A stretch of 64,000 nucleotides of DNA from an uncultured Oleiphilus sp. (GCA_913020045.1 CAJWBE010000014.1:1-64000), one strand, 5' to 3'; positions 47,834-57,008 are shown, numbered from the stretch's first letter. Notes: generated by a model not told the origin, from the sequence alone. Numbers and translations are program-made.

Positions 47834-48326
47834 ATGAAACTTTTAGTTGTATTGATGTCTGTTGTATTTTTAATGGGTTTAACAAATAGCAACCTACATC
47901 AAAGTATACAAATAGCATGGAAAGCAGGAATCTTTGAAGCGTCGGACTGTATAGACGATGGACAACACGGTGATCATCAGGCTGAAATACAGACTTGTAA
48001 TGATTTCAAAATAGTTAAAGAGGTTTCAGAGTTGCCTATAAAAGTAGGCATGAGCTTTGGAGTAGAGTATGCGGTTGTTCCGCCTAGCGAAGATACGTGC
48101 TTCCAAGAAACACGAGTATTATCCGATGACGCAACCAGATGGCGAAGTAACAACCGATTACTCAAGAACTTATCAAGTAGGTAATTGCCCGGATGGCGTT
48201 CCAGTTGGTGTTGACATGTTTTCTTGGTTTATTGAGCATGAGTGGGAAGCTGTTAAAGGGCAGTGGCAATTTAAAGTTTTGGTCGAAGGCGAGCAAGTAA
48301 TAAATAAAACATTTACTGCTTACTAA
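47834..48326 (+). pseudogene. DUF3859-like secreted protein, interrupted by a +1 frameshift
   Basis: Two overlapping frames make one protein. The first begins at ATG 47834 (AGAGGGAAT upstream), has a signal peptide (LVVLMSVVFLMGL) and reads on to VPPSEDTCFQETRV. The second frame carries the sequel YPMTQPDGEVTTDY...VKGQWQFKVLVEGEQVINKTF, the typical end of DUF3859 proteins. The shift falls near 48110-48125, around GAGTATTAT. Either the gene is broken, the assembly has an error, or frameshifting occurs. Cysteine pairs are present in both halves. Family assignment rests on motif memory. Confidence 0.65.
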
Positions 48327-48330
48327 AAAA

Positions 48331-48437
48331 ACAACTGACAAGGCGCTCTACCGGCTTCCATAATCTGTCACGGCTTTTGCAAAAACACGCAAAAAAACCG
48401 TGCCAAATTATTCCACCCGTAAGCTTGGCGTTATGTG
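48331..48437 (+). repeat. attC-like imperfect palindrome
   Basis: About 105 nt that fold as one long imperfect hairpin. The outer arms are ACTGACAAGGCGCTCTACCGG and ACCCGTAAGCTTGGCGTTATGT. The inner arm CATAATCTGTCACGG pairs largely with CCGTGCCAAATTATT, and the loop is A-rich. The 3' end GCTTGGCGTTATG resembles the R box of integron cassette sites (GTTRRRY), but the match is imperfect (TGAC instead of TAAC, GTTATGT). There is no integrase in the window. Confidence 0.4.
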
Positions 48438-48459
48438 TAAATAGGGATTGCCAATCAGG

Positions 48460-48759
48460 ATGATAAAGCGTTTTTTCAGGCTATCCGTTTTTATTTTGTT
48501 AAGTGGGTGTAGCACGCTTGTCACTCATGTAGCGTATACAGTCGACGAGCTGTCTTCGGATGAAGCAGAGCTAGTCCATTCTAGGGTTTATAGCGGCACA
48601 AAATTCAATTGGTCGTTTCAAGATGGTTCTAGTGGTGGTAACGTTTTTGGTTTATTTCTGTTGCCTGACTTAATATTAAGTGCAGCCGCTGATACGCTTC
48701 TTTTGCCACTCACATGGTCTCATGATGCTGTGCGAGAACCGACTGAAAATGGTCAGTAA
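48460..48759 (+). CDS. YceK/YidQ-family lipoprotein
   Basis: A 99-residue lipoprotein with an export signal ending in the lipobox LSGC (Cys17). The mature sequence carries the family pattern: VYSGTKFNW in the first half and LPDLILSAAADTLLLPLTW in the second. YceK-type proteins are small enterobacterial outer-membrane lipoproteins of unclear role. ATG 48460 is chosen because a TTG start four codons earlier adds nothing. It follows the attC-like element and precedes a terminator, so it is one cassette-like unit. Confidence 0.75.
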   Translation: MIKRFFRLSVFILLSGCSTLVTHVAYTVDELSSDEAELVHSRVYSGTKFNWSFQDGSSGGNVFGLFLLPDLILSAAADTLLLPLTWSHDAVREPTENGQ

Positions 48760-48778
48760 AGCACAGAAAACAACTGCG

Positions 48779-48799
48779 TAAAGGGGGCAAAGCCCTTTA
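48779..48799 (+). terminator. Terminator-like hairpin after the YceK-like gene
   Basis: TAAAGGG pairs with CCCTTTA across GGCAAAG. An almost identical hairpin occurs at 49135-49157, downstream of the next gene. Followed only by AATTTCC, so the U tract is weak. Confidence 0.5.
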
Positions 48800-48851
48800 A
48801 TTTCCTACTTGCAAGACTCTCCGAGCAGCTAATTATCGACAAGGTCTAATC

Positions 48852-49127
48852 GTGATATTAAAGTTTGAAAACTCTCAAAAACTAGCGCTAACAATGGCAC
48901 TTATGCTGATTAGTCCACTAGTGCTAGCCGCTCCAGAAAAAACGCCGTGGACAACGTATTTCATACTTGGGACGATTGTCTCGCTGGTAGTAGCGTACGT
49001 CTGCACCATTCGCCAAAAAAGTGCTGAAAGCCTAGCAGTAAAGGTACTGCTCGGTGGATTGTATTTTTGGGTGGCGACTTTCATTCAGTTAACTGTCGTA
49101 GGCGCAATCTATTATTTTGATGGCTAG
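48852..49127 (+). CDS. Small inner-membrane protein, function unknown
   Basis: 91 residues with three hydrophobic stretches: a signal-like LALTMALMLISPLVLAA, the segment TYFILGTIVSLVVAYVC and a third, GGLYFWVATFIQLTVVGAIYYF-like, near the end. The start is GTG at 48852. No domain recognised. The two near-identical hairpins at 48779 and 49135 bracket the gene. It is convergent with the amidase. Confidence 0.6.
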   Translation: MILKFENSQKLALTMALMLISPLVLAAPEKTPWTTYFILGTIVSLVVAYVCTIRQKSAESLAVKVLLGGLYFWVATFIQLTVVGAIYYFDG

Positions 49128-49134
49128 GCTCCGA

Positions 49135-49157
49135 TTAAAGGGGTCAAAGCCCTTTAA
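49135..49157 (+). terminator. Terminator-like hairpin, second copy
   Basis: TTAAAGGG / CCCTTTAA stem with a GTCAAAG loop, followed by ACTTTTCCCCC. It differs from the 48779 copy by a single base in the loop region. Confidence 0.5.
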
Positions 49158-49183
49158 CTTTTCCCCCTTTTTAGCTTTAGCTC

Positions 49184-50680
49184 CTAAGGCGCGATGGTCC
49201 CGACGAGTTTGTGTAATAAAGTGGCGAACTGTAGTGTCTCTTTGTCCTTAAATTTTCGGCTCACAATCTGAACATTCATTGGCATACCCTCTTCGGTGAC
49301 GGCAAGGGGGGCGGAAGTCGCTGGGAGCCCGAGTATGGTGGCAACGGAAATCCAGGGGAACAGCTCGGTATAGTTTCGTGTTTCGCCATTCACTCTTATC
49401 TTTCTTAGTGGTATGTCATCTTTTTGGTTATGTGGAATCGCCGTTGTGGGGACCACTGGCATTAGAATAATATCGTATTCGTCAAAGGTGCTTTGCAGGC
49501 GCGCCGCTAGTCGAAGACGTTCTTCGTTGGTTTTCTTCCAAGATCGATGGGTTTGGCGCAGCGATTTTAGGGTGTTCATAAACGTTGCGGGGAATCCTAT
49601 AACACGCCCAATCACACTAAGCAGAGGCACGAGTAACATTGCCTTGATACGCTCTTGCGTCGACATCGACGTGGCGATCTCGCCTCCCAGAAGCTTTAAG
49701 TACGGCACATAAAAATCAACTAGTGCCAGATTCGCAGGTGAACCTTCATCAACGTGGGCTCCTTTGTCTTTGAGCGTTTCAACTAGCGTCTGATAGCGCT
49801 GTCGCAATTCCTTTTCAACTGGGGCGGCAGGGTCGTCAAACCATGCAAGTATTTTGTAGTCACTGAGGGATTGCTTCGAACTGGCATTAAGCGTGAGCGC
49901 CCAGCCGTCGCTGACCGGTTCGTTAGGGGTGGTGAGTATATCGAACAATATACTGAGGTCTTCAGGTGTTTTGGCTAACGGTCCGGCAACGCCCAGGTCG
50001 GGCATGGCCAGTGTACCCGGCGCGTCAGGGATATGACCTTTCAGCGGCACGATGCCGTGGCTAGGCTTGTGCCCAAATACACCGCACCAGTGACTCGGTG
50101 TTCGAATAGATCCGCCGATATCGCTGCCCAGCTCGATTGGACTTAGGCCTGCAACAAGCGCAGCGGCGGCACCGCCAGAGGAGCCACCGGGTGTTTTACT
50201 GATGTCCCAAGGGTTGTTGGTGGTGCCGTAGATATCATTGAAACTCTGGATGTCGCCAGCATTCAAGGGCACATTGGTTTTTCCGAAGACAACGGCACCT
50301 GCATTTATTAAGAGTTGAACGGCCTCGGCATTTTGAGTGGGGTAGTGCTCTTTATAGATAGGATTGCCCGCAGTGGTCGGCATATCGACGACTTCAAAGC
50401 AGTCTTTTATGGTCATCGGTAGGCCATGCAGACGCCCCCAATCTTCGCCATTTTTCAGTGCTTCGTCTGCTGCAATTGAGCGCTTTCTTGCTTCATCAAA
50501 ATTGGTAGCAACAATGGCGTTTATTCGCGAGTTATGTTTTTGGTACTGTGCTTCGTAATAGGCCAATAGATCTTGACAAGAAAACGCCTGCGCCTTGATT
50601 TTCGATACGATTTGTTCAGCACTGAGAGCATTCAGACTGTCGGCAGGTATTGCGCTTGAAGATGTATTCGCAGTGCTCAT
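49184..50680 (-). CDS. Amidase-signature-family hydrolase
   Basis: A 498-residue amidase of the Ser-cisSer-Lys type, hydrolysing amide bonds of unknown small substrates. The catalytic set is visible: Lys92 in MTIKDCFEV, Ser167 in the GGSSGG motif and the nucleophile Ser191 in SDIGGSIRTPSHW, with the same spacing as in characterised members (75 and 24 residues). No signal peptide. It is not part of a gatCAB operon; the closest relatives are stand-alone amidases. It is convergent with the small membrane protein. Confidence 0.9.
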   Translation of the reverse strand: MSTANTSSSAIPADSLNALSAEQIVSKIKAQAFSCQDLLAYYEAQYQKHNSRINAIVATNFDEARKRSIAADEALKNGEDWGRLHGLPMTIKDCFEVVDMPTTAGNPIYKEHYPTQNAEAVQLLINAGAVVFGKTNVPLNAGDIQSFNDIYGTTNNPWDISKTPGGSSGGAAAALVAGLSPIELGSDIGGSIRTPSHWCGVFGHKPSHGIVPLKGHIPDAPGTLAMPDLGVAGPLAKTPEDLSILFDILTTPNEPVSDGWALTLNASSKQSLSDYKILAWFDDPAAPVEKELRQRYQTLVETLKDKGAHVDEGSPANLALVDFYVPYLKLLGGEIATSMSTQERIKAMLLVPLLSVIGRVIGFPATFMNTLKSLRQTHRSWKKTNEERLRLAARLQSTFDEYDIILMPVVPTTAIPHNQKDDIPLRKIRVNGETRNYTELFPWISVATILGLPATSAPLAVTEEGMPMNVQIVSRKFKDKETLQFATLLHKLVGTIAP

Positions 50681-50792
50681 GATTGCTACCTATGCTTTGT
50701 TGAAGTCGTCGTTATTGGGACGGGCTCAATTAACTTAAATGGCGGTGTGGTATGCAGCCGTAGACTCGACCTATGGCAGGGACGCGCATCGC

Positions 50793-51173
50793 TTATCGGT
50801 TCATCAGGGAATCTAATTTAGCTTGAGATTTAGTTGGATTTTCTAAGTCTATTAATTCGATCATTTCACATTCATCTCTAATCATTTCAGGAACCAGACT
50901 TGGGTATTGACGGCAGTCTTCGGGTCTATCTAGGTAAATACTACAGGTGTATCTATCTTGAGCCTTAGCGTGTTTTTTGGGTTCGATTTCTAGAAATGGG
51001 CATCTTTTTAGTCGTAAGCCCGACTCAGGATCAAACCATATTTCGTTGTTTTTAACGAACCTAAAGATACTAGGGTTAAATATCTCCCAAAGATCAATCT
51101 CTTCTTGGGTTGCCGCAAGGTCTCCGCCACCGTATTTAATACAGCATTTACCGCATTGGTTACAATCTTTCAT
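50793..51173 (-). CDS. YkgJ-family cysteine-cluster protein
   Basis: 126 residues with an N-terminal CxxCxxCC motif (CNQCGKCC) and a second group of cysteines (CPFLEI, CSIYLDRPEDC) that together should bind zinc or an iron-sulfur centre. Family members are conserved small proteins whose function is not established. It is 113 nt from the amidase start, in the same direction, without an obvious functional link. Confidence 0.85.
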   Translation of the reverse strand: MKDCNQCGKCCIKYGGGDLAATQEEIDLWEIFNPSIFRFVKNNEIWFDPESGLRLKRCPFLEIEPKKHAKAQDRYTCSIYLDRPEDCRQYPSLVPEMIRDECEMIELIDLENPTKSQAKLDSLMNR

Positions 51174-51428
51174 GGCTCGTTAGTTAGTCGTTAATGCATG
51201 GGCTTATCGTACCATTGATCCTGTTTATTTTAGATTGTTATTAGAGGCGAGCCCGACCAATGATACTAAGGCCTCTAAGTATGCTCGCACTTTAGCGCTC
51301 GACGATAGCTTGCCGTAATAGGTTAAGAATAGGGCAGATGCCTGAGGGAAAATACACGATGTCAGTGAACTTTCTCGAAGGCTCCATATCTATGTTAGCT
51401 CTTGAAATTCAGTCTTTGAGGGCTATGC

Positions 51429-51842
51429 ATGCAAGCCGTTGTGTTGTTACTACTTCGTTTTTCGATTGGATCTTATCTAGCTATTTGGGGGCTGATTAAA
51501 TTGATGTCGCCAGAAAAGGCGATGAGTGTTTCTAACAAATACTATAGCGGTATGTTGAATGCGGAGGTCATTAATTATGGGCTTGGTGCGATTCAGGTAG
51601 CTTTAGGCGTATTGGTTATCTTAGGACTTTTTCGTAAGCTGGTTTATCCAGTGCAAGCTCTCGTTTATTTTGCTGGACTGATTGCGATTGCGCCTTACAT
51701 TCTTGACCCATACGGTCTTTACTTGGTCGACAGCTCCAAAGTGACGTTTTACCCCTCGACTACTTTGTTTTTTGCGTCACTGGTGATGCTTGTTTTTAAA
51801 TCCTACGACACGCTATCACTGGATGCTAAGCGAGTTAGGTGA
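51429..51842 (+). CDS. DoxX-like membrane protein
   Basis: 137 residues with four hydrophobic segments (ALGVLVILGLF, VYFAGLIAIAPYIL among them). The early segment FSIGSYLAIWGLIKLMSP and the SNKYYSG motif fit small DoxX/MauE-like proteins, which are linked to redox metabolism elsewhere; here the role is unknown. The start codon at 51429 is preceded by another ATG at 51425 in a different frame. Isolated gene. Confidence 0.65.
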   Translation: MQAVVLLLLRFSIGSYLAIWGLIKLMSPEKAMSVSNKYYSGMLNAEVINYGLGAIQVALGVLVILGLFRKLVYPVQALVYFAGLIAIAPYILDPYGLYLVDSSKVTFYPSTTLFFASLVMLVFKSYDTLSLDAKRVR

Positions 51843-51855
51843 TGCTCGCTTAGCA
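51825..51855. terminator. Hairpin at the end of the DoxX-like gene
   Basis: GCTAAGCGAG pairs with CTCGCTTAGC; the stem includes the last codons and the stop. There is no U tract. Candidate only. Confidence 0.4.
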
Positions 51856-52037
51856 ACAAATATAGAGGGGGTGAGGCTAGTAGTTCGGAGGCGCTTATAT
51901 TCGGGGTTATCGTCGCTCTCTTTTATGCTTTTTATCGAGCTAAGTGGCGTGCCATGTCGTCTTTTTTGTTATGGATAATCACCTCAAAGAGTTTTTCGGC
52001 TAAGCCCTTAACTTTCGCTTTTAATGAATGGCAAATG

Positions 52038-55000
52038 CTAGGGCGACTCTTTGTCCTGAAAGAGCACTTCACAGCCATTTTCTTCACTACAGCAACCTAC
52101 TTGATTGACCTTGGCACCTTTAATGGTGTGCGGACATTGGTCTAGGTCGTTAGTGATGGAGTCGCCATCGTCGTCGTTAAAGCGCGTATCCATGTCGACG
52201 GGTTGAGAGTACCTATTTTCGAAGCGCTTTTTGCCGGGGGTAGGGTTCAATTTGGGTGGTGTACTGCCGCCAAAGTAGCGACCAATATGAAAACCGAAGC
52301 TCGCGGCATCTTTGGCGAAACTGTTGTATTCGAAATTGGTATACCAAGGGCTGTCAGAAAAGCGGTATTGCACGCCAGCGCCGAGCGCGAATGTGGTTGT
52401 CGATTGTTCTTCTACGTTGATACGTGAGTCATTAGCAGACGAGGTGGTCTTTGCCGCACCGAGTTTAACGAAGGCATTGAAAGGCTTTGCTTCAGATCTT
52501 AACCAGTACCCGGCCATGAGAAAGGGCGCCTTGTAACTGATCGCCGCATCGACTTCTTGGTCTAGAACGGGACTTGCGTTGCCCAGTTCCGCTTCACCCA
52601 AATAGGCGTAGCCTAGCTCGACAAAGGTATGGGGGGTCATGTGCCAGCCAATACTGGTTAGCGCCGCATAGCTGGTGCTGCTATCGGTCGTCCAACCACT
52701 ATTAGTGCCTTCGGGTTCAACTTTACTCATGCCTAGTCCGAATGACACAAAGCCGCAACCGTTGAAGTAAGAGCCATAGGTAGATTGAAGTGTTTGGGCG
52801 CAACGGCGGCTGTCTGCGGAGGCTTCTGGCGTGCTAACAGCACTGATGAATACGACAGCTAACAGCGCACTCTGCAAACTACTGCGGGCAGTGCGTTTTG
52901 CTCTAAATAATGCGCCGGTGGCAAGTATCAGCATGAGTAACCACGGAGGCAAGGCGCCTGCACCCGATATCACGGTATCGATTTTATCGGTTGCTTGCTG
53001 AACTCGATCGTTAATGCCGTCGTTGTTGAAGTCACCGTTTTCTTGGCCGTCGTCATAGCCGTCGTTATCTGAGTCTGGGTCGGCGTGATCCGGGCTGCCA
53101 TCGGCGTCAGAGTCGACGCCAGAAAACATGCTAGTAGGTCTGCCTAGACTTGCACTGAGGAGGTCAACGCGGCCGTCGTTGTCCATGTCGACCACACTGG
53201 AATAGGTGCCAGGCGCGACCGCCTCAAACAGGTCGAACAGATCGTCTCCGTCTGCATCAAGATCTCTAAAGTCTGCGCGCGAATCACCATCGGTATTGCG
53301 TGGCCTACTGGTTAGCGCAATGCCATCATGAAGGCCGTCATTGTTTGCATCAGTAAGGGAGTCAATAAAACCATCGTTGTTGGCATCAAGAACGTCCGCG
53401 CCGCTTTCAATGACATCGGCTAAGCCATCGTTGTCGCTGTCTAGATCTTCGCTATCAGCCCAGGTATCGCCATCTGTATCGATGGTTCCCTCGGACTCCT
53501 CTGTGTCTAGAATGCCGTCATTGTCGTCGTCTAGATCCAACTTGTTATGAAACCCGTCTGCGTCGGGGTCTAAAGCTGAACCAAAACGAAAACGCGATTC
53601 ATCCACCGTATCGGGAATACCGTCGCCATCCGTGTCGGTATCGTCATCTACGATGCCGTCATTGTTAGCATCGAGTGTTAATGCATCGGTATTGGCGGCG
53701 ATATCAAAGGGGCCAATTAGGTTGTTGAGTGCGTTGTTACTTTCAATGTCCAGATAGTCGGCAATGCCGTCGCCATCGCTATCGGCTGGAATCAGGATGC
53801 TTCCTTGGGCGGTTGACGCGTTATCAATGATACTGTCTTCAGGCGATGTATCGGCGCCCGGCGCTTCCCAAACGTCGCTCTGACTGTCGTTGTCGCTGTC
53901 TAAATCTACGTAGTTGTCAGCGCCATCATTGTCGCTATCGAGAATCGAGACTAGGTCGTCAACGCCATCACTATTGTTGTCTGGCCCGCCGCTGGCATCT
54001 TTGTCGAAATAATCGATGATGCCATCCGCGTCTCCGTCGAGCGCTATGTCGAGAGCAGATTCAATAGTGTCTGACATGCCGTCATTGTCGGCGTCACGAT
54101 CGTAGGGGTCATATTGATTGTCGTTGTCGGTGTCGAGCAGTGAGGCATCGTCGGCAATACCGTCAGTACGGGCATCGAGCATGTCGGCGTCTGCGATTAA
54201 GTCAAAATCAAATGCGTCATCGATTTGGTCATTGTCTGCGTCGCTATGCAGAGTGAATCCGTTTTCCAGTGTGTCTGGTATGCCATCGCCATCACTGTCT
54301 AAATCAATGTAGTTGGCCGCGCCGTCCAAATCGGGGTCGATATCGATCACGGCATACTCAAGTGCGTCCGGGATGTCGTCATTGTCAGAGTCTCGGTCGA
54401 GATAGTCGACAATCCCGTCTCCATCGGTATCTCTCGGGTTTGCGGGAGAAAGACCCGCTTCGGCTGCATCGGGGATTAGGTCGTTATCTGAGTCGTTATC
54501 TAGCGCATCAATCAGGCCGTCGCGGTCAAAATCAGCTGGATTACTTGGGTCTGAACCGAGCTCAACATTGTCTGGAATGCCGTCACTATCTGAGTCATTA
54601 AGCAGGGGAGAGGTGCCTGCCGCGAGCTCTATCCCATTGGGGATGCCATCTAGATCGGTGTCGCAGATAGCAACCGTGTCGTCAGGTATACATGCGTTTT
54701 TTGTGACCAATAAAAAGCTGGTGCTTTGATTGGTGGCGTCGTCTTCAATATCGCCTTGAATGGTGAGGACGCTATCAAGCAAGGTGCTAAGGTCGAAGGT
54801 CGCGCTGAATATACCGCTGCCACTACCGTTATCGGTACATGATAAGCCGGTAGCTGTTTCGCTTGCTGTTGATGTGTCGGTAACACTCAGGTCGATGGTG
54901 GCACCGATTTCACTGCAGGAACCTGATACGACATAGTTGGGTACATTGGTGCTGCCAGGCGAGGGGAGGCTGGCGAAAGTTAGTGTAGGCGTCGTGAGAT

Positions 55001-57008
55001 CGATTTCAAGCTCTGACGCGGTGGTATCGGAAGAAGATTGAGCTGCACTGTCGGTAATGGTGGCGGTCACAGAATAACTACCTTCCAATAATGCATTTAC
55101 GTTGGGGATTGTTAACGACCAAGCTGAGCCGCTATTACTAAGATTACCATCCCCGTTGGTATAGAGTTGCCCGCCAACTTGAACCGTGAATGTGGCGCCT
55201 GCAAATAGGCTAACGGTGCCGGTAATTGTTGGGGTAGCCAAATTAGATAATTGGCTGGTGACAGTCGGTCGCGTTACAAATGAAACCATCTCGGTATCGC
55301 TCATCGCAACGGAGTTAAGGGTACCGCTGATCGTGGCTGAGCTGGCTGAACTGGTGGATTGCAGGGTCGCGGTGTAGCTGCCGTCTAGATTGTCGGTGAC
55401 GCTGCTTAGCGAGCCAGATGTCGCATTTAACACTACGGTATCGCCGCCGGTAATCAAAATATTGCCATTGGCGTCGAATGTTTGGATGGTCAGCGTGCTG
55501 ACGGTTGCGGCATCGGCAATGATGGTAGGAAGGTTGGCAGAGAGTGTTGTATTGGCCGCATCGGCGGTCCCAACAACGAAATTGACGACGGCATTGTCGA
55601 CGATCGAAAAGCCATTCAAGGTGCCGGTAATCGTCGCGCTACCGAGCGTAATTGGCGCGGTTAGCGTTGCCGTATACCGTCCATCGCCTAGGTCAGTGAC
55701 CCCAGTGAGCGTTCCATTGGTAGACGACAGAACAACAATGTCGCCGCCAGTGATGAGAGCGTTTCCATTTACGTCGACCGTTTGAACTGTCACGAGGGTA
55801 TTGGCGATGCCATTTGCGACTAGGGATGAATCCGCTGGCGTGATGGTGGTCGTGCCGGTGTTGGCTGTGCCTGGCACGAATTGAACCGTGGCGGTGTCAG
55901 TGACGTTATTACCATCAATGGTTGCGCTGACGGTGGCGGTTCCCGCGGTGGTAGGGGCAAATAAAACCGCGGTGTAAGTGCCATTTAACTGGTCTGTGGT
56001 GCTGGTTATCGAGCCGAAATCGGTCGAAAGCACAACGGTTTGCCCACTGACAGCGGTGTTGTTTGAGCCGACATCTATCCCTTGTAAGGTGATAAGAGTC
56101 GAGGTGCTGCCGTCAGCAAGAATGGATGGGCTAGCGCTGGAGATGGTTGAAAAGCCCGTTGCAGCAGGTAGGTTTGGCCCTACATTTTGTACATGCAGGA
56201 ACGGGTACTCGAGATAGTTCTGTTGCACATACGTGCCGCCATCGTCATAGAATAAATGCGCTTGTAGCGTATAGATACCTCCGGCGTTGGTATTGGTATA
56301 GACCGGGTTATAGGTGCGCACAAAACTATCGCCGGCGTTCGCGGCGACATCTTGTATTAGGCTTGAAACGTTGTTGGCATTGGAATCAATAATGCCAACT
56401 TCAATGCGAAAACTACCGGTCGTAGTGATATCAAAGTCAATGGTGGCGTCCATGGTGACGGTGGTGCCAGCGACTGCATAGTTCGTAATGTCTAAATCGT
56501 TCAGGTCTGCATGCTCCTCGGACCCTCCATCGATTAATAGCTGCCCGAGATTAATGGTGAGAGTGCGGCCGCCGGGCGCGCTGATTTCGACCAAGTTTGC
56601 GCCTGCTAGCACGTCGCCCGTATCGACGACAAAGGCAGAGGTAGTGGTTTGGTTGTCTTGGCCGCCCATGGTGCCGACTAGATTACTATTCAGGAATACG
56701 GAGCTGTTCTCGCCGCTTTCTTCATCGACGTCGAAGGCATTAATACTGAGAATGGCGCTGGTGCTGGGTAAAGCGCCGCTAACGAATATATCAAATTCAA
56801 CGGGATGAATGCCGTCACCATTTGAAATTTCGAGGCCCATGTCATTGTCGGCAATACCGTTGCCGTCGTTATCATTGTTGTCGGCGCTGGTGACATAGGT
56901 GTCGCCCGCGAAAGTGCTAACGCTCAAAAGTGAAACGATAAAAAAGGTGCAGAAGTACAGGAAACACTTCGTCAGGGGGGGTTGTGGTGTTCGGTTTGTT
57001 TTTAGCAT
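52038..57008 (-). CDS. Giant calcium-repeat surface protein joined to an outer-membrane barrel
   Basis: 1656 residues in one frame. Layout by eye: signal peptide to Ala34; a beta-rich region with Ca-loop motifs; three Ig/invasin-like repeats (about 290-575, each with VVL...GTLTGVTD-type strands); a further Ig-like pair to about 775; some 570 residues of thrombospondin-type-3 repeats (DSDSDGIPD, DLDSDGDGIPD); a hydrophobic stretch at about 1350-1368 (GALPPWLLMLILATGALF) followed by RAKR, like a C-terminal sorting signal; a second signal-peptide-like stretch (ALLAVVFISAVS, cleavage near ASA) at about 1378-1395; an OmpA-like barrel (FGLGMSKVEP, YAYLGEAELG); and a short final TSP3 unit (NDLDQCPHT) with no OmpA C-terminal domain. 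Confidence 0.85.
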   Translation of the reverse strand: MLKTNRTPQPPLTKCFLYFCTFFIVSLLSVSTFAGDTYVTSADNNDNDGNGIADNDMGLEISNGDGIHPVEFDIFVSGALPSTSAILSINAFDVDEESGENSSVFLNSNLVGTMGGQDNQTTTSAFVVDTGDVLAGANLVEISAPGGRTLTINLGQLLIDGGSEEHADLNDLDITNYAVAGTTVTMDATIDFDITTTGSFRIEVGIIDSNANNVSSLIQDVAANAGDSFVRTYNPVYTNTNAGGIYTLQAHLFYDDGGTYVQQNYLEYPFLHVQNVGPNLPAATGFSTISSASPSILADGSTSTLITLQGIDVGSNNTAVSGQTVVLSTDFGSITSTTDQLNGTYTAVLFAPTTAGTATVSATIDGNNVTDTATVQFVPGTANTGTTTITPADSSLVANGIANTLVTVQTVDVNGNALITGGDIVVLSSTNGTLTGVTDLGDGRYTATLTAPITLGSATITGTLNGFSIVDNAVVNFVVGTADAANTTLSANLPTIIADAATVSTLTIQTFDANGNILITGGDTVVLNATSGSLSSVTDNLDGSYTATLQSTSSASSATISGTLNSVAMSDTEMVSFVTRPTVTSQLSNLATPTITGTVSLFAGATFTVQVGGQLYTNGDGNLSNSGSAWSLTIPNVNALLEGSYSVTATITDSAAQSSSDTTASELEIDLTTPTLTFASLPSPGSTNVPNYVVSGSCSEIGATIDLSVTDTSTASETATGLSCTDNGSGSGIFSATFDLSTLLDSVLTIQGDIEDDATNQSTSFLLVTKNACIPDDTVAICDTDLDGIPNGIELAAGTSPLLNDSDSDGIPDNVELGSDPSNPADFDRDGLIDALDNDSDNDLIPDAAEAGLSPANPRDTDGDGIVDYLDRDSDNDDIPDALEYAVIDIDPDLDGAANYIDLDSDGDGIPDTLENGFTLHSDADNDQIDDAFDFDLIADADMLDARTDGIADDASLLDTDNDNQYDPYDRDADNDGMSDTIESALDIALDGDADGIIDYFDKDASGGPDNNSDGVDDLVSILDSDNDGADNYVDLDSDNDSQSDVWEAPGADTSPEDSIIDNASTAQGSILIPADSDGDGIADYLDIESNNALNNLIGPFDIAANTDALTLDANNDGIVDDDTDTDGDGIPDTVDESRFRFGSALDPDADGFHNKLDLDDDNDGILDTEESEGTIDTDGDTWADSEDLDSDNDGLADVIESGADVLDANNDGFIDSLTDANNDGLHDGIALTSRPRNTDGDSRADFRDLDADGDDLFDLFEAVAPGTYSSVVDMDNDGRVDLLSASLGRPTSMFSGVDSDADGSPDHADPDSDNDGYDDGQENGDFNNDGINDRVQQATDKIDTVISGAGALPPWLLMLILATGALFRAKRTARSSLQSALLAVVFISAVSTPEASADSRRCAQTLQSTYGSYFNGCGFVSFGLGMSKVEPEGTNSGWTTDSSTSYAALTSIGWHMTPHTFVELGYAYLGEAELGNASPVLDQEVDAAISYKAPFLMAGYWLRSEAKPFNAFVKLGAAKTTSSANDSRINVEEQSTTTFALGAGVQYRFSDSPWYTNFEYNSFAKDAASFGFHIGRYFGGSTPPKLNPTPGKKRFENRYSQPVDMDTRFNDDDGDSITNDLDQCPHTIKGAKVNQVGCCSEENGCEVLFQDKESP

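Noticed and set aside
51790-52145. Two plus-strand frames after the DoxX-like gene
   Set aside because: They overlap its end or the antisense of the giant gene, lack ribosome sites, and have no recognisable domain.
53341-54601. Several Ser-rich or Arg-rich plus-strand frames within the calcium-repeat region
   Set aside because: They are antisense shadows of the periodic DSDGD-type repeat codons of the giant protein and have no ribosome sites or known domains.
52900-54700. Possible CRISPR-like or satellite repeats because of the regular DNA periodicity
   Set aside because: The repetition comes from coding of the thrombospondin-type repeats; unit length and sequence vary and there are no conserved spacers.
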